From Vulcanimicrobiota bacterium (lineage in GTDB: Bacteria; Vulcanimicrobiota; Vulcanimicrobiia; Vulcanimicrobiales; Vulcanimicrobiaceae): DNA of 64,000 bases. Positions 61,561 to 64,000 of this stretch are shown here, in pieces. The stretch's first letter is position 1. Every line of letters starts with the position of its first letter. A program made the position numbers and the translations under genes. The stretch spans positions 124,001-188,000 of the forward strand of contig JAAXCX010000003.1 of NCBI GenBank assembly GCA_013036105.1, given 5' to 3'. The notes under the pieces were generated by a model. The model was not told where the DNA came from. It did not search any database and was given only the letters and a program-made list of their open reading frames with translations.

Positions 61561-62316
61561 TTGCAATCACTTGATGGGACCGGATCGTTGCGACGCGCGT
61601 TTGCCGCCTCGCTCGGCTTCCATCTGGTCGTGGCCTTCATCATTCCCCTCTGGCCTGCACAGCTATCATCCGGACCCGAAGCGATCGAAACGCTCACGTT
61701 CGCCCACATCGCCCACATCCACATCGAAAAGCACGCCGATCCGCGCCCGCTGCCGGTCGCGATGCCGAAAACGACACGGCGATCCCCGGTAGTCTCGTTC
61801 GAACGCAAGCATAGCGAGCTCTCCGCCAAGAACCGCAATCCGCATTCGCGTCCGACGCCGGTGAACGGTCCACAAGGACGCGTCGCCGCTGCTCCGCGCG
61901 ACGTTCCAAAGAATCGGCCGGTGCCGCTCGTCGCGCGCGCGCCGGGCATCGCGCCTCCAAAGGATCAAACGCTTCAGCGCGCTCCCGGACCCTCGCCCAA
62001 TCCCCAAGGTACCTCCGACGTCGCGATGTCCGGTTCAGGCGCGAACGACCGCGGCGGCGTTTCACCGTTCGGTGCGGAGCAGCCGCCCATTCTCGATCCG
62101 CGCGTCAAGACCGCGCTGCTGCAGCGCTTCAACGTGCACGTCGTGCTGATCATAACCGTGGGCGAAGACGGCAAGACCAAGAAGATCGAATTTCATCCGC
62201 CGCTCGATGACGCGACGCAGCGTGCAATTCAGACCATGCTGGCAAATGCGAGCTGGGATGCAGCCGTCTGCGGCGGCGGCGTCAGTTGCGAAGGCGTCGC
62301 AACGATAAAATTATAG
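61561..62316 (+). CDS. TonB-like energy transducer
   Basis: 251 residues, TTG start with AAGGGG 8 nt upstream. One N-terminal membrane helix (FAASLGFHLVVAFIIPLW, with the Ser/His typical of TonB), a long Pro/Arg-rich spacer (about 60-180) and a small C-terminal domain (about 190-251) with VVLIITVGEDGKTKKIEF, like TonB C-domains. Cys in CGGGVSC may form a disulfide. No exbB/exbD or receptor is nearby. Overlaps the arginase stop by 6 nt. Confidence 0.6.
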   Translation: MQSLDGTGSLRRAFAASLGFHLVVAFIIPLWPAQLSSGPEAIETLTFAHIAHIHIEKHADPRPLPVAMPKTTRRSPVVSFERKHSELSAKNRNPHSRPTPVNGPQGRVAAAPRDVPKNRPVPLVARAPGIAPPKDQTLQRAPGPSPNPQGTSDVAMSGSGANDRGGVSPFGAEQPPILDPRVKTALLQRFNVHVVLIITVGEDGKTKKIEFHPPLDDATQRAIQTMLANASWDAAVCGGGVSCEGVATIKL

Positions 62317-63183
62317 AATAGCCTTTCCTAAGGCGGAGCAGATCAAGCCGACTGCCAGTGTGGCCGTTTGATTGCGTGTATCGAGGATCGGATTGATCTC
62401 GACCATCTCGATCGAGCCGAGCTTGCGCGATTCCGCGAGCATCTCCATCGCGAGATGCGCTTCGCGGAAACTCAAGCCGCCCTTGACCGGCGTGCCCGTT
62501 CCCGGCGCTTCGCGCGGATCGATCGCGTCCAAATCGAACGACACGTGTATCGGCGTCTCTCCCGCTCCCGCAATCGAGATCGCTTCTTCCATGACGCGCG
62601 TCATCGTCAATCGATCGACGTCGCTCATCGTGAAGGCTTTGACGCCCGAACTGCGGAGGTTTGCCTTTTCCTCCGGTTCCACGTCGCGCAATCCGATCTG
62701 TACCGTGCGCCTCGGATCGGCGTATCCGCGCTCGAGCACGAACCACAGCGGCATACCGTGCACGTTTCCCGACGGCGAGCTCTTCGGGCTGTTGATGTCG
62801 CCGTGAGCGTCGACCCAGACGAGGCCGGCGGCCTGGCCGCGCGCGCGTTTGAGGCCGTCTAGCGTTCCAATAGCGATGGAATGATCGCCGCCGAGCACGA
62901 TCGGAAAGCCGCCGGCTCGCACCGCTTCCTCGACGAGCGCCGACAGCTCCGCGCAAACGCGATCGATCACGTCGAGATACTTCGCGTGCTGGTCGTGCTC
63001 GTCGACCGCTTCACGGATCGGCACGTGCAGGTTGCCATGATCTTCGATGCGCGCAATGCCGAGCGCCCGCAGCTGTTCGTGCAATTGCGCGTAACGGACT
63101 GCCGACGGACCCATGTCGACGCCGCGGCGGCTGGCGCCCAAATCCATCGGGACGCCGATGATATCGACGCGAGGACTACTCAC
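62311..63183 (-). CDS. rocF: Arginase
   Basis: 290 residues. Splits arginine into ornithine and urea. Manganese ligands are all visible: [13 protein letters not shown] and SFDLDAIDP, plus the substrate loop with [12 protein letters not shown] as in arginases (agmatinases differ in it). Overlaps the AI-2E gene by 4 nt, and converges on the TonB-like gene. Confidence 0.9.
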   Translation of the reverse strand: MSSPRVDIIGVPMDLGASRRGVDMGPSAVRYAQLHEQLRALGIARIEDHGNLHVPIREAVDEHDQHAKYLDVIDRVCAELSALVEEAVRAGGFPIVLGGDHSIAIGTLDGLKRARGQAAGLVWVDAHGDINSPKSSPSGNVHGMPLWFVLERGYADPRRTVQIGLRDVEPEEKANLRSSGVKAFTMSDVDRLTMTRVMEEAISIAGAGETPIHVSFDLDAIDPREAPGTGTPVKGGLSFREAHLAMEMLAESRKLGSIEMVEINPILDTRNQTATLAVGLICSALGKAIL

Positions 63184-64000
63184 CCTTCGGCCTGGGCGTC
63201 GGCCTCGACGACTTCCTTTGGGTCTTTGGTTAACACCGGTTTGGCTTCTTCGCGACTGACTGAACCGGGAATAACGTGCAGCAACAGCACGCGAATAATA
63301 CCTGCAACGGGAACGGCAATGAACATTCCCGCGACGCCATAGAGCTCGCCGCCGATGAGCACCGACAAGACGACCGCGCTCGGCGAGAGCTTAATGGTGC
63401 GGCTGACGATGTTCGGCGCGATGACGTGCCCCTCGAGCTGGTTCGCTATGAAGAAGACGACGGCGACAGCCACCGCCTTCCCAATCCCACCGGCCGAGAA
63501 GCCGACCACAAATGCCGGAATAAATGCTATGACCGGGCCGACGTAGGGGATCAGATCCAAAGCTCCCGCGACCGCGCCGATCAGAATCGCGTATGGCACG
63601 TGAACCAGCATCAAGCCGACCGCAATAATGACGCCGATCGAAGCGCCGACGATCAACTGGCCGCGAATGAATCCGCCGAGGACTTCCTCGAGTTCGCCCA
63701 GGAGGCCGAGCGTGGCATCGCGCCGTTTTTCCGGCACGAATCCCATGAAGAACCGCTTGATGATCTCGGAATCGAAGAGCAGGTAGGCGGCCAGCACCGG
63801 AATCGCAATCATTGCGCCCAAGAAGGCCGCGGTGCCAAGCAGGACGGTTACCGCTCCGGTCGCGGCGCCGCCGCCATGTTTTTGAAACCACACGATGGCT
63901 TGGTTAGGAAGCTGCGCGAGCTCTTTGCGCACTACTTCCGGCGCGTGACCGATGACCGGCGTTTGGGGACTCGTCAGAAACTTTTGGATGTTGGCGAGAA
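63180..64000 (-). CDS. AI-2E family membrane transporter (partial, N-terminus outside window)
   Basis: About 270 residues are seen; the frame is open at the right edge, so the start lies beyond 64000. Helices alternate with loops; FIRGQLIVGASIGVIIAVG and LDLIPYVGPVIAFIPAFVVG carry the PerM/AI-2E signature (the second holds the PYVGP motif). Members export small molecules or ions. The tail is acidic ([14 protein letters not shown]). ATGA overlap with arginase. Confidence 0.85.
   Translation of the reverse strand, partial: LANIQKFLTSPQTPVIGHAPEVVRKELAQLPNQAIVWFQKHGGGAATGAVTVLLGTAAFLGAMIAIPVLAAYLLFDSEIIKRFFMGFVPEKRRDATLGLLGELEEVLGGFIRGQLIVGASIGVIIAVGLMLVHVPYAILIGAVAGALDLIPYVGPVIAFIPAFVVGFSAGGIGKAVAVAVVFFIANQLEGHVIAPNIVSRTIKLSPSAVVLSVLIGGELYGVAGMFIAVPVAGIIRVLLLHVIPGSVSREEAKPVLTKDPKEVVEADAQAEG

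Noticed and set aside
1-64000. CRISPR array, rRNA operon, origin of replication
   Set aside because: No regularly spaced repeats, rRNA-like stretches or DnaA-box clusters were seen on reading.

Overview
The window is about 64 kb of bacterial chromosome, densely coded, with no rRNA or tRNA gene and no CRISPR array that I can see. From about 6.7 kb onward it is GC-rich, with many GTG, TTG and possibly CTG starts, 4-nt stop/start overlaps and very short gaps. A secretin and a TonB-like protein point to a diderm envelope. Heme from glutamate, a menaquinone methyltransferase, system II cytochrome c maturation, a fused cytochrome b/c and a large Tad locus fit a lineage such as Eremiobacterota (WPS-2). 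That placement is a guess from gene content.

Region 1 (1 to about 6.75 kb) differs from the rest and looks A/T-richer. It carries a helix-turn-helix protein, a Cys/His-rich HNH-like protein and a 1023-residue family B DNA polymerase with full exonuclease and polymerase motifs and a C-terminal helix-turn-helix, followed by two secreted proteins. It ends where a comEC-like gene begins without its usual N-terminal third. I read this as the right end of an integrated element; the left end lies outside the window.

Region 2 (6.75-18.6 kb) holds single genes and short operons: DoxX, cupin, a CPA1 antiporter, then hemerythrin, a thioredoxin-fold protein and peroxiredoxin (oxidative stress), aminopeptidase P, nicotinamidase with an NCS1 permease, and an ABC exporter.

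Region 3 (18.6-33.4 kb) is a Tad (Flp) pilus locus in two divergent operons. Leftward: the secretin CpaC, a TadG-like and two TadE-like proteins, and an Ig-like membrane protein. Rightward: a secreted protein, two Flp pilins, prepilin peptidase, CpaB, a TadZ-TadA fusion, TadB, TadC, a second A24 peptidase, DUF192 and two related membrane proteins. The GT87-like protein and SARP/STAND-like regulator that follow (33.3-36.4 kb) may belong functionally.

Region 4 (36.4-42.4 kb) has a glutaredoxin divergent from rsmI, then metG, a GGDEF protein, tatD and a phospholipase D-like protein.

Region 5 (42.5-50.4 kb) is an energy-conservation block: menG, polyprenyl diphosphate synthase, tatA, tatC, resB, ccsA, a Rieske protein with a Tat signal, cytochrome b fused to cytochrome c, and a PhyH-family oxygenase. 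Tat exports the Rieske protein, ResB/CcsA attach heme to the c domain, and menaquinone is the likely substrate.

Region 6 (50.6-61.3 kb) has a GT39-like transferase and, divergently, a tetrapyrrole operon: a SirC-HemC-short HemD fusion, hemB, mobA, hemL, rex, hemA, cobA-hemD and DUF92. The Rex regulator inside it suggests NADH/NAD+ control.

Region 7 (61.2-64 kb) has a glutaredoxin-like protein, a TonB-like protein, arginase and a partial AI-2E family permease. No gene-free stretch exceeds 300 bases.
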